Positions 1 through 10,251 of a stretch of 64,000 nucleotides of DNA are shown one piece after another (the first letter of the stretch is position 1; each line of letters opens with the position of its first letter). The position numbers were made by a program, and so were the translations under genes. Location of the stretch: the NCBI GenBank assembly GCA_030581615.1, contig JAKTTT010000002.1, positions 248,001-312,000 of the forward strand. Direction: 5' to 3'. Below the pieces are notes generated by a model, which did not search any database, had not been told where the DNA came from, and saw nothing but the letters and a program-made list of their open reading frames with translations. The DNA comes from Alloascoidea africana. Its lineage: Eukaryota > Ascomycota > Alloascoideomycetes > Alloascoideales > Alloascoideaceae.

Positions 1-330
1 CTGTTTGGGGTATCGTCTTCGACAAATTTGTCCATGCTATCTGAATCCGCATAGACCTCATCCTCTTCATGTTCAATTTCTTCATTTTCCTCAGAGTCAT
101 TCTCTCTTTGTCGCTTTGATGTTCATAGAGTTGCTAAATATTGATGAGACTCGGGCTCCAACTTCTCATTCAGATTCAGTTTCGGGTTTTGGCTTTGACT
201 ATGATACTCATTTCCATCTTCAGTCACCTGTTTAAAAGCAGCTCTTGTTGCAAACGAAGCCAACTTCCCCGTCCTTAAAAACTCCTGTTTCGTTTCACCC
301 GGCTGTTGTCCATGAAGTTTTGAATCAAAT
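1..330. other. Left-edge sequence without a recognised gene
   Basis: There is a short open stretch at the very edge, but it is low in recognisable protein features. This DNA lies just upstream of the decayed RRM gene and may be its former promoter or 5' part. Nothing else is supported. Confidence 0.4.
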
Positions 331-905
331 ATGTCATCTTACGCCAATTATAATCCCGGTACTAATGATTCACCTTCATCTCTTCAGAACGTGAACCTCG
401 TCAATCAGTCCTCTGCCGTTGCCGTTGCCGTTGCTCCACCTTCAGCTGTCAATGTGAATCCGTCTCCTCATCAAGACCCTTACTCTAGCAGCAATGCCGT
501 GAAAACAACCCTATGGATGGGCGAATTCGAGCCATGGGCCGATGAAGCAAGCGTCAAGGTTGCCTGGCACTCGTTGGGTTTTAACGACGTTGTGGTCAAA
601 TTCATAAGAGACAAGTATACAGGTATTTCCCAAGGCTATTGCTTTGGTACTTTTGAACAAGCACGCAACGCTCTTTTGCGACTTCCAGGACGTGTCTATT
701 TACACAATTGCGCTGGACCCAATTTTTGGCGTCTTCCACGTCCATCACTCTGCTGACTTCGTGGTACATTCCTGTGCCTAGAGCCTGATACAACCTGGCG
801 AGAATTAGGAGTGGGAACGTCATTTTTGGTGTGTCTGATCATCATCTCCAGGGTTTGCTCCAGTCAGACGAGCATTTCCCACAGACTATCAAACTCAACA
901 ATCCG
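331..905 (+). pseudogene. Decayed NAM8/NGR1-type RNA-binding protein gene
   Basis: A 141-codon frame starts at 331 and stops at 756. After a Ser/Val/Pro-rich N-terminus it carries most of one RRM: an RNP2-like LWMGEF at residues 61-66 and an RNP1-like QGYCFGTF at residues 101-108, with IRDKYTGISQGYCF between, which closely resembles RRM1 of yeast Nam8/Ngr1 (U1 snRNP-associated and mRNA-turnover RNA-binding proteins). The family has three RRMs and is several hundred residues long. Here the end of RRM1 is garbled, and traces of an RRM2 (a decayed FVGDLSPDV..LQ.LFQS..P pattern) are visible only as a broken frame near 810-905. A stop and probable indels separate the pieces. I infer a pseudogene; the alternative is a young short protein made of one RRM. 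Confidence 0.55.
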
Positions 906-1330
906 TTAGTTGACCATAGCTAAGGACTAAGCACAAAATTTTCAATACAATACCGATAATCATGTCATAAAACCGGTTGATACCATCAAGAAATCATCAG
1001 CTTGGCATTTTTGATTTCACCACAAGCGAAGTCCAAGCTAGAACTTTTAACGAAAAACAGAGCGCACATAAACCGATATTACCATGTTTATACCTCCCCA
1101 ATTATTCACTTAGTAGTCATAGGGGTATTGGGATTATGATCTGCCTTTGACATCCTTCAAGATTTTGCGAAATCCAGGAATGGAAGCGTCGTTTACGGTG
1201 TGTTCTTGACCACTTCCTCTATAGGATTCACATGAGTTGGACGAATATTTCCCACAAAGTACCAGCTCAGCTATTCCTAGTTGGCCGTAATTAACGGCTA
1301 AATATGAACCTTTCAATTCAATATTGACTA
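808..1330 (+). repeat. Diverged direct repeat of the RRM2-like segment
   Basis: The stretch 808-950 aligns with 1177-1330 at what looks like roughly two-thirds identity by eye. Shared landmarks are a GGRRTGGRARCGTC start, GGTGTGT, the ATTTCCCACARA core, TAGTTGRCC and the TTTCAATACAATA/TTTCAATTCAATA end. Both copies have in-frame stops in the frame that would encode RRM2. It looks like a partial tandem duplication of the decayed RNA-binding gene, followed by independent drift. Confidence 0.5.
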
Positions 1331-3523
1331 TCGTACTTGGCTACTTGCTGATAAACAATCTAAATCTAGTAGAGTTCACTCATATATTGGCATGAGACTA
1401 TCATTGGAGATTCTTGCTATTCAAGAGTAGATGCCTATTGTACCAATTTCCTGTAGTGCGGAGCTTTCTGGGTTTTCCATACTCCAGCGCGAGAACCCTA
1501 GTTGTACAGAATCGACTTAAAAAGTCTCGAGAAAATGAAGGTCGATACAAATAAACTACCTCGTCTTGTTATATGCACATCGTTTGATTCTGGTATCTCT
1601 AGTTCACAAATGCATTCGCCGATTTAGTTCTGAGATGATCCAATTGTATTAATTAATGCCTGATCCTTGTGAAACAAGGCAATGGACCAAGCTTTATGCT
1701 TTTTGATTGAACAGATTTATCTGATTTTTGACAGTATCTAGCGTATCAAAAATAGATTTTCCAGTCCGATGTACGTTAATAATGACGTCTCTGATATTAC
1801 GCCGTGTCTATAAAGAGGCTTATTCTCTTTCTGCTTTTACAGGATTTGCAATCCTCTCAATAAGACTTTATTTGAGCTTCAGGAAGAGGCTATGGACATT
1901 GATAGATCTTTTCATTCATGACCTTTCCTTGGTAACTTGATTCTTCTGATATCTCAGTCTCTAGGTGCCCCAGAACACACAACTTCCTCCAAAATTATTT
2001 CCTCTACCTGTATAACCACTGAAACAGTAGTAACAGCGATTTTAAATAGTCTCATAAAGGAGCAAAATACAGATTGAATGCAATAAAACTCGAGAATAGG
2101 AGAAAAGGGCGGGCAATTACGATATATGATATCTAAGGGTATACTGCGATGGGTAACCAGCTGATTTTTCTCCATGCACCACGATGGACACATAGTAACC
2201 GCTGCACCCAAACACCCTTCTTGGTAGTGGTCAGCGTGTGTTGTGAGTAGGGTCTAGAATTGTACACAATGAGTTTTGGCCTGTCAATTCATTTTGCACT
2301 TCTTCGGAGGTTAAGTTCGGTTTTTCCTTAGACTTTGTTGCAGTGAAAGCTTGTGACAATAAGACAAGGTATGCACATGTCCTCTGTCTTTTCTTCATGT
2401 TGAAGCAAGGCATAGTTCAAACTGGCAGCTGGGTCTTCTTGGTTAAGCTGTATCAGCAGACTATACGAGCGAAGGGCACAATGACAACAGTTCAAAAGAA
2501 AATCGGAATCGAAGAAACCCTGGTATAAATCTAAGAAGGAACACAATGTATCAATTAAACCTAGGAGAACCATATGCCAGTCTCTTTTGTCACCGTTGTC
2601 TGCTTTCGCTTTTAATAATCAACTCAAACTGTTCATGCAGTGGTGTTGTTATCCTCGCTAACAAACCCGATGAATGGTAGGGATTCCAAGAGCTTTCGCA
2701 GAACGATATTTCGTTTGTTTTGTGTCTTGGATTAATCCTCTTTTGAGCTTTGTGATCTCCCTTCTTCAATGAGGCTTGTAGGTGAGATCAAAAGTGAGTC
2801 AATCGACAAAAGCCAGGTGGAATCTACAGCAAGGATGCTTTATTTGCTGCAAGAATCGTTTTTATCGTGTTAGTGCTTGTCACTGTTTTCGTTCGGGCTT
2901 CGTTTGCCTACTTCAAAAGAGTGTAAATGTCAGGCTTCTGTATAAAATTCCATTAGTAAGACCTTGAACCTTGAGAGGAAGACTTCTCCTTCAGTATAGT
3001 TATAGTTTGCAGTAAACAAAGTTGAAAATTGAAACCTACCAGAATCATGGGATCTTCTATCTGCATAAGACGGCTAGTACTGGGACTATATGCTTTATAC
3101 CGTGCTAACTAGTTGGCTCGGCCATATTCATGAATCACAGTGCTTGTAGAAATAGACACTGAGTTCTCCTTGAAGAACAGGTAGGAGAGAAGAAAAAGCA
3201 TCATCGGAGAACACAGGCTACGAGAATTAAATACTGGCACACATGTCAGCACTAAAACTACCACAATCGTACCAAGGCAAGTAAAGGAGAAAAGTGACAG
3301 ATCCAAGGCAAATTCACACGATCCTTTTCCATCTTTGAAAATCTTGCTTTCATTCCCTCTTTTGCTTTCGAGTTTGCTGGGATGGTTGCTTTGTGTCTGA
3401 GTCCATTGGGCTAGGATGGGATGGAGATCCAGCCAATAAAATCTGCACTTCTAGTGAAATGCATATATAAAGTCAGCATCCCCATTTTTTTTTTTCTTTA
3501 CAGAATCTTAATACTTTGACATC
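1331..3523. other. Long upstream region of HAC1, no gene recognised
   Basis: About 2.2 kb with only short, unconvincing open frames. A clear TATA element (TATATAA at 3464-3470) lies 54 bp before the HAC1 start. It is followed by a poly-T tract and TTTACAG (about 3487-3505), which could be a 5'-UTR 3' splice site. A CAGCGTG, the core of the yeast UPRE-1, occurs at 2232-2238; a single 7-mer at this distance is weak evidence. Confidence 0.4.
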
Positions 3524-4474
3524 ATGGGCCAACAACAAAAGCAACAACACCACTCTGAACGGCATTCAATCACTGTAACTGTTGGCTCAGGGGCACTGAA
3601 GCAAAAGAAGGTTGTTGAGTTTCCTCTTGCACCAGGAACATTACCCCCACGCAAGCGAGCAAAGACTACTGAAGAGAAAGAGCAACGACGGTTGGAGCGA
3701 ATTCAACGAAATAGACAGGCAGCTCATGCTTCTCGAGAGAAAAAACGGAAACGTATTGAATCCCTCGAAACCAAATGTGAAGATCTCAAATCGGAAAACG
3801 ATACGCTTCGCAGACAATTGTGCGAGTCTCAACAGGAACAGGGACATTTAGAGTCTCAACTACTCGAGCTACAAGTTCACAAATCTAATCTTATGAGTTT
3901 TGCAGAGGAATACTCGAATCCTTCCAAGCTCAAAGTCTTCAGTGAGTCGCATTATCCAGCAGCGCTAATGTACAAGTCCTTTCAACACCGTCGATTGTTA
4001 CACGAGATGACCATACCCTTACTAATGTTGATGGGAGTCTCCATGCTACGGTTTACACAAAAGTTCTCTGTTATAATAATGCTAATTCCCCATATAATTA
4101 CCAAAGCGTACCACCTATTTGTGAGGATTACAACTTCTTGGCTACTTAAAAGTCCTCGAGATTTTCTTCGAATTTTATACAATGCTTGGAAATGCACGAG
4201 GAAACAGGATGCAAAACTTGGCCGGAGATCGGACTCCACTTCGACATTAGACGAGAGTATGAATCAACAGAATACCCAGGCTCAAGGTAACCTCAAACAA
4301 CTTTTACAGTTAATGACGTCTGCTTCTTTACAGACCCCAGAACCCCCAGGCGCGTATCTGCTCCTGTGCATGCTGAACCAGATGATTAGTTACTTGAGAG
4401 CTCTCAAGTTGGCGTCACAAGATAAGAGTTTAAAAGAATCTGCTATTATTCTGTTACAGATTCAGCACCGTTGA
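3524..4474 (+). CDS. HAC1: HAC1-type bZIP transcription factor of the unfolded-protein response
   Basis: The unspliced frame encodes 316 residues. Residues 41-78 carry the Hac1/HacA signature (LPPRKRAKT, EEKEQRRLERIQRNRQAAHA, then SREKKRKR), followed by a leucine zipper to about residue 115. Hac1 binds unfolded-protein-response promoters in the nucleus and is activated when Ire1 cuts a small intron out of its mRNA in the cytoplasm. A hairpin at 3950-3970 presents the heptaloop CAGCAGC; the expected cut after G3959 falls in codon 146 (Pro-Ala-Ala). A second, weaker hairpin at 3984-3999 has CCG|TCGA, so the candidate intron is 3960-3990 (31 nt). The unspliced tail has two hydrophobic stretches (about residues 163-177 and 181-193), then a Gln/Ser/Leu-rich end. 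Family and first cleavage site are well supported; the second site and the spliced C-terminus are not settled. Confidence 0.85.
   Translation: MGQQQKQQHHSERHSITVTVGSGALKQKKVVEFPLAPGTLPPRKRAKTTEEKEQRRLERIQRNRQAAHASREKKRKRIESLETKCEDLKSENDTLRRQLCESQQEQGHLESQLLELQVHKSNLMSFAEEYSNPSKLKVFSESHYPAALMYKSFQHRRLLHEMTIPLLMLMGVSMLRFTQKFSVIIMLIPHIITKAYHLFVRITTSWLLKSPRDFLRILYNAWKCTRKQDAKLGRRSDSTSTLDESMNQQNTQAQGNLKQLLQLMTSASLQTPEPPGAYLLLCMLNQMISYLRALKLASQDKSLKESAIILLQIQHR
3950..3999 (+). promoter_or_regulatory. Candidate Ire1 cleavage hairpins in HAC1 mRNA
   Basis: First hairpin: CATTA (3950-3954) pairs with TAATG (3966-3970), there is one T/C mismatch, C3956 pairs with G3964, and the loop is CAGCAGC (3957-3963). 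This fits the known Ire1 consensus CNG|CNGN exactly. Second hairpin: AACA (3984-3987) pairs with TGTT (3996-3999), enclosing CCGTCGAT; it satisfies C at -3, G at -1 and G at +3 around the cut after G3990, but the stem is short. Removing 3960-3990 would shift the frame. Confidence 0.6.
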
Positions 4475-5924
4475 GGATTATACCAATGATACCACTTTAT
4501 TCAATGGAGATAGCACAAATGTTCGCCGTCTAACTATAAAGTGTCTTAGCAGTTGATTCTCTCTCAGCTCACTATGGAATCCATTTTTATGATCGTTGGT
4601 ATGGTGGAATGATTAATTTTGGAAGAGTTCTCTTTTGAGATCTTATTGCTTTTTTTTTTCGTTTAGAACTGTTTGCTTCGCTTTGCGGGTTTTAATTTGA
4701 ACACTCAAGCTCTAGCTCTTGAGATAATGGTTGTTTATATGTTGGTCCTTATTCCCTCTTCAGTACCAGGTATTGAGTGGGGCTTGTTTTTATTTTGTGG
4801 GTTTGGAATTGTTCTACTGAGTGTTTTAAGGTTGGGTTGATTTGGAAAGATTTCGCTGGATGTCGATAGAAGTCGTTTTCAATGGCAGTTTTCTTAATCT
4901 AATAAGTTTAAAATAAATGTTGATCACAGAGTCATTGTACAACTATGTCGTTCTTTCCTATGCCATTCTACAAAATCTCTTTCATTCCAACTTTTTCCAG
5001 ACGTGTAACTTTGTATTTGGTATTTTTTGTGAAAGTGTTTTATAGTTTGGTATTTGTACCTTCAATGCAAAGTTCAAGAGCGAGAAACACTGATCGTGTA
5101 ACTGAGATGGTTTTGACAAATTTTCTTTTCTTGGCCCCTTGAACTTTAAACTTTGAGTTACTTGACATGTCAATTAGGATACTATAAAGGTTCGCGAAAA
5201 CTAAAGCCTCACTATCCCAATACACCCAATGGACTACTACACAAATCAAGACCGATCCTTGCTGCTAGTAAGATGATCCAGGCTTACTCTGTTGTAGGCT
5301 TTGTTCATCGGCCTGTACTTCTTTTAGAAACAAGTTGTAACGCTCGCAAGCTTGATAGACTCGTTTTTGCTCAAGAATTCGATGTCCTTTTAATATGCTA
5401 CTTCGCTTCTATTTAGACTATTCTCTCTGGTGACTCAGCCATTGAAATCATTCCATCAAACTCTCTCTTCGATCCCACCTTTGTCAATATCCACAACCCC
5501 ACAGATAGCCCAAACCCCCAACTGTGCAACGGTTCTTATAAAACCGACCTATTTGCAAAAGAAATCCATGCCAATGACTCAATACCTTAGATTGAGCATT
5601 TTATGGCGGTCATCAGCTACAGTGGAACTTTGCGAGGTTTTAGTTTCTCACGAAACCTAGTTGTAGACTAAGCCTAGCTCTAACTGGAGTAGAAGCGCCA
5701 GCTTGCCAATATCTTACAAAATGCCTCGATTCCCGCCAATGTTTCTCTGCCGAAACCAGCAAGATGAAGAAAACATCGCCTGTCCTAGGTGAATCCTTAA
5801 GCCAAGAGTAGCAAATCTCAGCATTATCAGTCGAGGGTGTACGGGTGTACCAACGGTGCATCGTCCAGTGATCTAGAGAAGTGCTTCAAGATGTCCTCAA
5901 CTTGTCCAATCCAACGTAAAGCAA
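4475..5924. other. HAC1-MET12 intergenic region
   Basis: About 1.45 kb of HAC1 3' flank and MET12 5' flank. Only short scattered open frames without family features are visible. AT-rich stretches and T-runs near 4650 fit a 3' end for HAC1. Confidence 0.4.
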
Positions 5925-7942
5925 ATGTCAAGAATCAAGCAGAAAATTGCAAACTTGAAGAAAGATGAGGTGTACTTCTCATTTGAGTTCTTTCCTCCCA
6001 AGACCGAGGCAGTACGTTTTAAGTCGACCATTTTTGATAACCGCTACTACTGATGCATACTAACACTTCTTATGGTCGGATCAAGGGTTATAGAAACCTT
6101 CTAAATCGTCTGGAGCGTATGGCTTTGCTTGCTCCGTTGTTTGTTACTGTCACTTGGGGAGCTGGAGGTTCGACCAGTACAAAATCTCTGAAGCTCGCTA
6201 AAACATGCCAAGATCTGGGTCTGACGACTTGTCTCCATCTTACTTGCACAAATATGGAGCGACAGGTTCTGGATAATGCTCTAAAGGAGGCCAAAGAGGC
6301 AGGAATCACAAATATTCTTGCTCTTCGAGGTGACCCACCACGGGGGGAAGAGTATTGGTGTCCAAATGACTCGGAGTTCTCGTATGCTGTTGATCTAGTA
6401 AGGTACATCAAGAAAGAGTATGGCGACTATTTTTGCATTGGTGTTGCTGGATATCCTGAGGGTCATGTCGATGGAGCAGATAGCGCAGACCAGGAAATGA
6501 GCAAAGATATTCCATATCTTGTGGAGAAAGTGGAAGCAGGAGCCGATTTTATCATCACACAACTCTTCTACGACTCGGACAAGCTCGTCGAGTTTGAACA
6601 AGCTTTAGTGAATCATCCATCAGGCATTTTCAAAGATGTTCCGGTTATTCCCGGCATGATGCCCATTAACACCTATCAATCATTTGTTAGAGCGGCACGT
6701 CTGAGTCATGCCTCCATTCCTGAAACTGTCTTGGACAAGTTTACGGAAGCAAGCAAGACTGATGATGATGAGGTTAAACGGATAGGTGTAGAGATTCTGG
6801 TTGACTTAATTTCAAACGTCTATGGCAAGACAAGCGGAAGTATCAAAGGTTTCCATTTCTATACACTTAACTTGGAAAAGGCCATAGCATTAACCGTCGA
6901 GAAATCAGAGATCTTACGCAAGGCACTGTTGGGAGCCTCTGGAAATGAAAATGAGCCAGTCAACGGTGACACACAGAGCATTGCTTCAACAGCTGGCTCA
7001 GGCCTTGGCTACGATGAAAATAAGGTTATAATTCATCCACAGACTGAAGCCCAGTTGCAACTTGTCGAAACAGAAGGCTCTGCCTATGTGAACGATTCTT
7101 CGACTGCGGTCAAGGCAAAGGCATCTTTACACTCCCTTAAAAGCGCCACACTGGCGATATCTGCAGGCGAGGGAGAGCTTGGCCGAGACGCAACATGGGA
7201 TGATTTTCCTAATGGTCGTTTTGGTGATTCCAGATCGCCAGCATACGGAGAGATCGATGGATATGGCCCGTCATTGAAAGTGAGCAATTCAAAGGCGTAT
7301 AAAATCTGGGGTTATCCTGTTGACAAGTCCGATATCAGCAAGATTTTCATGGATTATCTTCAGAAACGAATCGATGCTTTGCCATGGAGCGACCTTGGAC
7401 TAAACTCAGAAACTGCCCTTATCCAGGAAGAGCTAATTCAGTTGAATAAGAAAGGATATTGGACGGTTGCCTCGCAGCCTGCAACCGGTGGGAGCAAAAG
7501 CACTGATAAAATCTTTGGATGGGGTCCAAAAGGAGGATACGTCTACCAGAAAGCATTTGTCGAGTTTTTTATCGAAAAGTCGCAATGGGACAATAACTTG
7601 AAGCCAAAAATTGACTCTGAATCCAGCATAACCTATTACTATGGAGATGCAATTAACGAAAACAAGGTTTTGTCCAATATCAAGGGCCCCAGTTCGAATG
7701 CCGTGACATGGGCTGTATTTCCTGACCGTGAGATTGTCCAGTCCACAATCATTGAACGGGAGTCATTTGGCGCTTGGAAAGATGAAGCATTCAGTATCTG
7801 GCTTGAATGGCAACGTCTTTTCCCAAAACAGAGCGCGAGCTTCAAGTTGATCGAAGAGATTCATAGAAACTATTATCTGGTCTCTGTTCTCCACCATGAT
7901 TACAAAGATGAAGGAGCACTATGGGAAATCCTGTTGGAGTAG
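5925..7942 (+). CDS. MET12: Methylenetetrahydrofolate reductase (MET12 type)
   Basis: This enzyme reduces 5,10-methylene-THF to 5-methyl-THF for methionine synthesis in the cytosol. Two exons: 5925-6011 and 6086-7942, giving 647 residues. The intron (6012-6085) starts GTACGT, has a perfect TACTAAC at 6058-6064 and ends CAAG. Starting in exon 1 restores the FSFEFFPPKTEA N-terminal strand of the flavin barrel, which a start at 6053 would miss. Later hallmarks are LFVTVTWGAGG, HLTCTN, ILALRGDPP, ADFIITQLFYD and GFHFYTLNLEKA. After a variable linker come LGRDATWDDFPNGRFGDSR, GEIDGYGPS and DKIFGWGPKGGYVYQKAFVE of the regulatory domain. The sequence is closer to what I recall of Met12 than of Met13, and the length (Met12 is 657) agrees. 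Confidence 0.92.
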
Positions 7943-8161
7943 TGTATTGAATAGTTTATACTTTTGATTTTGATTAAATATAACATTCTTATAGAACAAA
8001 TCATATACGCAATATAAATGTATATAATACCATTGTAAGAGAGTCAGGCACTAAGCAGTGGCGTTCCAAAGAAATCATTGAGCTGGGTAAACTCGAGCAC
8101 TCCTAGCACTAACCGCCAACAACCCATCACCAACCAGACACCCACATCGATCTATTCCCCC

Positions 8162-8776
8162 ATGAAGGTGTATTCACTGTTTATTCTAAATAAAGCTGGA
8201 GGTCTAGTATATCAGGTGAGTGTTCATTTATATTTGACCCTTGTGTGCATTCTTTCGGCCACGTGTCTAACGTTCGTTCAGAATGACTTTAACCAGGGAC
8301 TGGCGAAATTGAACTCAAACGACTATCTCGTGCTTGCTGGCACATTTCACAGTGTCCACGCAATTTCCACAAAGATCTCACCAATTCCCAAATCATCGGG
8401 TATCCAGGCTGTTGATACCAATCTTTTCTCGATGTATTGTTTGCAAACTCTAACGGGGATTAAATTTGTGATAATAACCACACCAAACAACTTGAATACA
8501 AGCGGCGGATCGATAGGCCCAGCAAACAGCACAGGCTCTATATCTAGCCCTGGTATTGGAAGTCCATCTCCAGGGGGGTTTCAGAGTGGAGGCCCAGCAC
8601 TGGCGAGTGGACTAGGTGGTGGATATGGCAAAAATCGGACACAGATTGATTACTACCTGAGAGAGACATATCTGGCATATAGCGACTATGTTATGAAGAA
8701 CCCCTTTTACCAACTGGAAATGCCAATTAGATGCGAACTCTTTGATAATAAGCTAAAAGAGATATTGACGAGCTAG
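8162..8776 (+). CDS. TRS23: TRAPP complex core subunit Trs23 (TRAPPC4)
   Basis: Trs23 is a longin-fold subunit of the TRAPP complexes, the exchange factor for Ypt1/Rab1 in ER-Golgi and Golgi traffic. Exons are 8162-8215 (VYSLFILNKAGGLVYQ) and 8282-8776 (NDFNQGLAKL..., then TGIKFVIIT and a C-terminal EMPIRCELFDNKLKEIL), giving 182 residues. The intron 8216-8281 begins GTGAGT, has TCTAAC near 8266 and ends TTCAG. It is 66 nt long and has no in-frame stop, so unspliced RNA would still encode a protein 22 residues longer. A Gly/Ser/Pro linker (about residues 110-145) replaces the inserted loop of other Trs23 proteins. The splice choice matches the conserved longin strand; the family call is firm. 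Confidence 0.85.
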   Translation: MKVYSLFILNKAGGLVYQVSVHLYLTLVCILSATCLTFVQNDFNQGLAKLNSNDYLVLAGTFHSVHAISTKISPIPKSSGIQAVDTNLFSMYCLQTLTGIKFVIITTPNNLNTSGGSIGPANSTGSISSPGIGSPSPGGFQSGGPALASGLGGGYGKNRTQIDYYLRETYLAYSDYVMKNPFYQLEMPIRCELFDNKLKEILTS

Positions 8777-8953
8777 TTTTGTCTACTTTTTATTATTACT
8801 ATCCCTATATGTGGTGTATAATTCATGTCCTTTTGATCAGCAATAGATATGCTCATTTTGATTACTCTCATTATTCCTTTCTACAATATAAAATAATAAA
8901 AACAAAGAGCACGGCACCTTGCTCTTAAGCATTCGAATATTTTGTGGGACACT

Positions 8954-9958
8954 TTAAAACTTTGCACTTCGCTGCTCTGGAACTTGTGTAACCAACTTGT
9001 TCGACTTTAGAGCAGATTCCACGTTTCTCACAACGAGTCTTTCCATGGCATATTGGGTCTCGTGTGTCCAAGTGCCGATGTGGGGAAACATGATGACATT
9101 TTCATTCGCCAGCAACTTGGGGTGAATCGATGGCTCGTTTTCAAAGACATCAAGGCCAGCGCTATAAACTTTCCCCGACTCTAGAGCATCAATGAGAGCA
9201 GCCTCTTCCACAACGGGCCCACGGGAGGTGTTAAGAATAATAACGCCATCCTTCATTTTGCTAAATGTGGTGGCATTGAGCATATGTCTTGTCTCTGGAT
9301 TCAGTGGGACGTGGAGGGAAATGATGTCACTCGTAGAGAGAAGTTCATCTAGAGAAACAGGGGTGGCTTCCACGCCAGGGGGCAGCTCCACAACCTTGGG
9401 GAACTCATTGTAGTACTGTATTTTGACATCAAAAGCCGACACACGTTTAGCAAAGGCCTTTCCAATGCCGCCCAGTCCAACAATGCCCACAGTTTTCCCC
9501 TCGGGATCATGGCCTAGCTCCATGTTGCCTCTCCATTTACCCTCACGGAGTCTCGCCTGTGGCACCCACGCCCTCCTCAGTGCCAGAAGCATCAGCTTGA
9601 TGGCCACATTAGCAGTAGCATTGCTGACTGCTCCTGGAGTATGCGAAACCCGTATGCCGCGAGCAGTTGCAGCAGCGACATCAACCTGATCATAGCCAGC
9701 GCCATTATGGCACACAAACTTGACAGAGTCCGGCAACGCATCGATCATTTCCTTATCAAAGTTGCCTGTAAACTCTGCAGACTCGTACGTCCTGAAAATG
9801 GCGGCAGTGCCGTTGTATTTTCCATTTTTGAAATCGGAAATCACTTGTTCTCTTGTACCTTCCTTGATGTTTTGCAAAGAGGCTACAGAAGACAGAGCGT
9901 TCCACTCTTTGTGGGCATAAAAAATAGAGCCTATCAGAAGTGCAATCGGCTTGGTCAT
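8954..9958 (-). CDS. GOR1: D-2-hydroxyacid dehydrogenase, GOR1-type glyoxylate/2-ketoacid reductase
   Basis: A 334-residue NAD(P)-dependent reductase of the D-isomer-specific 2-hydroxyacid dehydrogenase family. Visible features are the CHNGAGYDQVDV segment, the Rossmann motif GKTVGIVGLGGIGKAFA, the catalytic Arg in ILNTSRGPVVEEAALIDAL, the Glu in AGLDVFENEPSIHPKL and the catalytic His in MFPHIGTWTHET. S. cerevisiae Gor1 reduces glyoxylate; bacterial relatives also reduce hydroxypyruvate and 2-ketogluconate. The start at 9958 (MTKPIALLIG) is chosen because the reading frame upstream has no family similarity, and a TATA-like TATAAAT (minus strand) sits near 10030-10040. It shares a 293-bp divergent promoter with a gluconokinase. 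Exact substrate is not readable from sequence. Confidence 0.85.
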   Translation of the reverse strand: MTKPIALLIGSIFYAHKEWNALSSVASLQNIKEGTREQVISDFKNGKYNGTAAIFRTYESAEFTGNFDKEMIDALPDSVKFVCHNGAGYDQVDVAAATARGIRVSHTPGAVSNATANVAIKLMLLALRRAWVPQARLREGKWRGNMELGHDPEGKTVGIVGLGGIGKAFAKRVSAFDVKIQYYNEFPKVVELPPGVEATPVSLDELLSTSDIISLHVPLNPETRHMLNATTFSKMKDGVIILNTSRGPVVEEAALIDALESGKVYSAGLDVFENEPSIHPKLLANENVIMFPHIGTWTHETQYAMERLVVRNVESALKSNKLVTQVPEQRSAKF

Positions 9959-10251
9959 GACTGGGAGATAATAGAAAACCGGAATACAGACACGGGAGTA
10001 TGATCTACCATTGGAGAAAGGGGCCCGGTATTTATATGTCCTCGTCCAACAGACCCATATCGCTCTTTCCCCACGAAACTCGGAAAAAGTCCCTACTTCC
10101 CCCACGAAAAGCACTGCGCCGCACGTGCACCCGTACGCCCAACAGTTAGCCTTGAGTTCGTTCTGCACCTAATAAATCTGGCAGTTTCCCGGGCCGTTTT
10201 TCAGGCTTTTCGTTTCTGTTCTATCGTCTCTAGTGCTCTTATTGCTGTCTA
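9959..10251. promoter_or_regulatory. Divergent promoter between GOR1-like reductase and gluconokinase
   Basis: A 293-bp gap serves both genes. It holds a TATA-type element for the minus-strand gene (about 10030-10040) and a CACGTG E-box at 10122-10127 within a GC-rich patch. The E-box is the site of Cbf1/Pho4-type factors in yeasts; which factor acts here is unknown. Confidence 0.5.

Noticed and set aside
3895-3915. Another hairpin upstream in HAC1 with loop GCAGAGG
   Set aside because: The stem is good but the CNG motif is shifted by one base in the loop, and pairing it with the main site would only delete 54 nt in frame.
4217-4232. CCGGAGA as a distal Ire1 loop in HAC1
   Set aside because: The motif fits C-3/G-1/G+3 but the stem would rely on G-U pairs and splicing there gives a stop after a few codons.
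4286-4333. Spliceosomal-looking GTAACC...TTTACAG inside HAC1
   Set aside because: No branch-point consensus is visible and the frame is open through it; chance is more likely.
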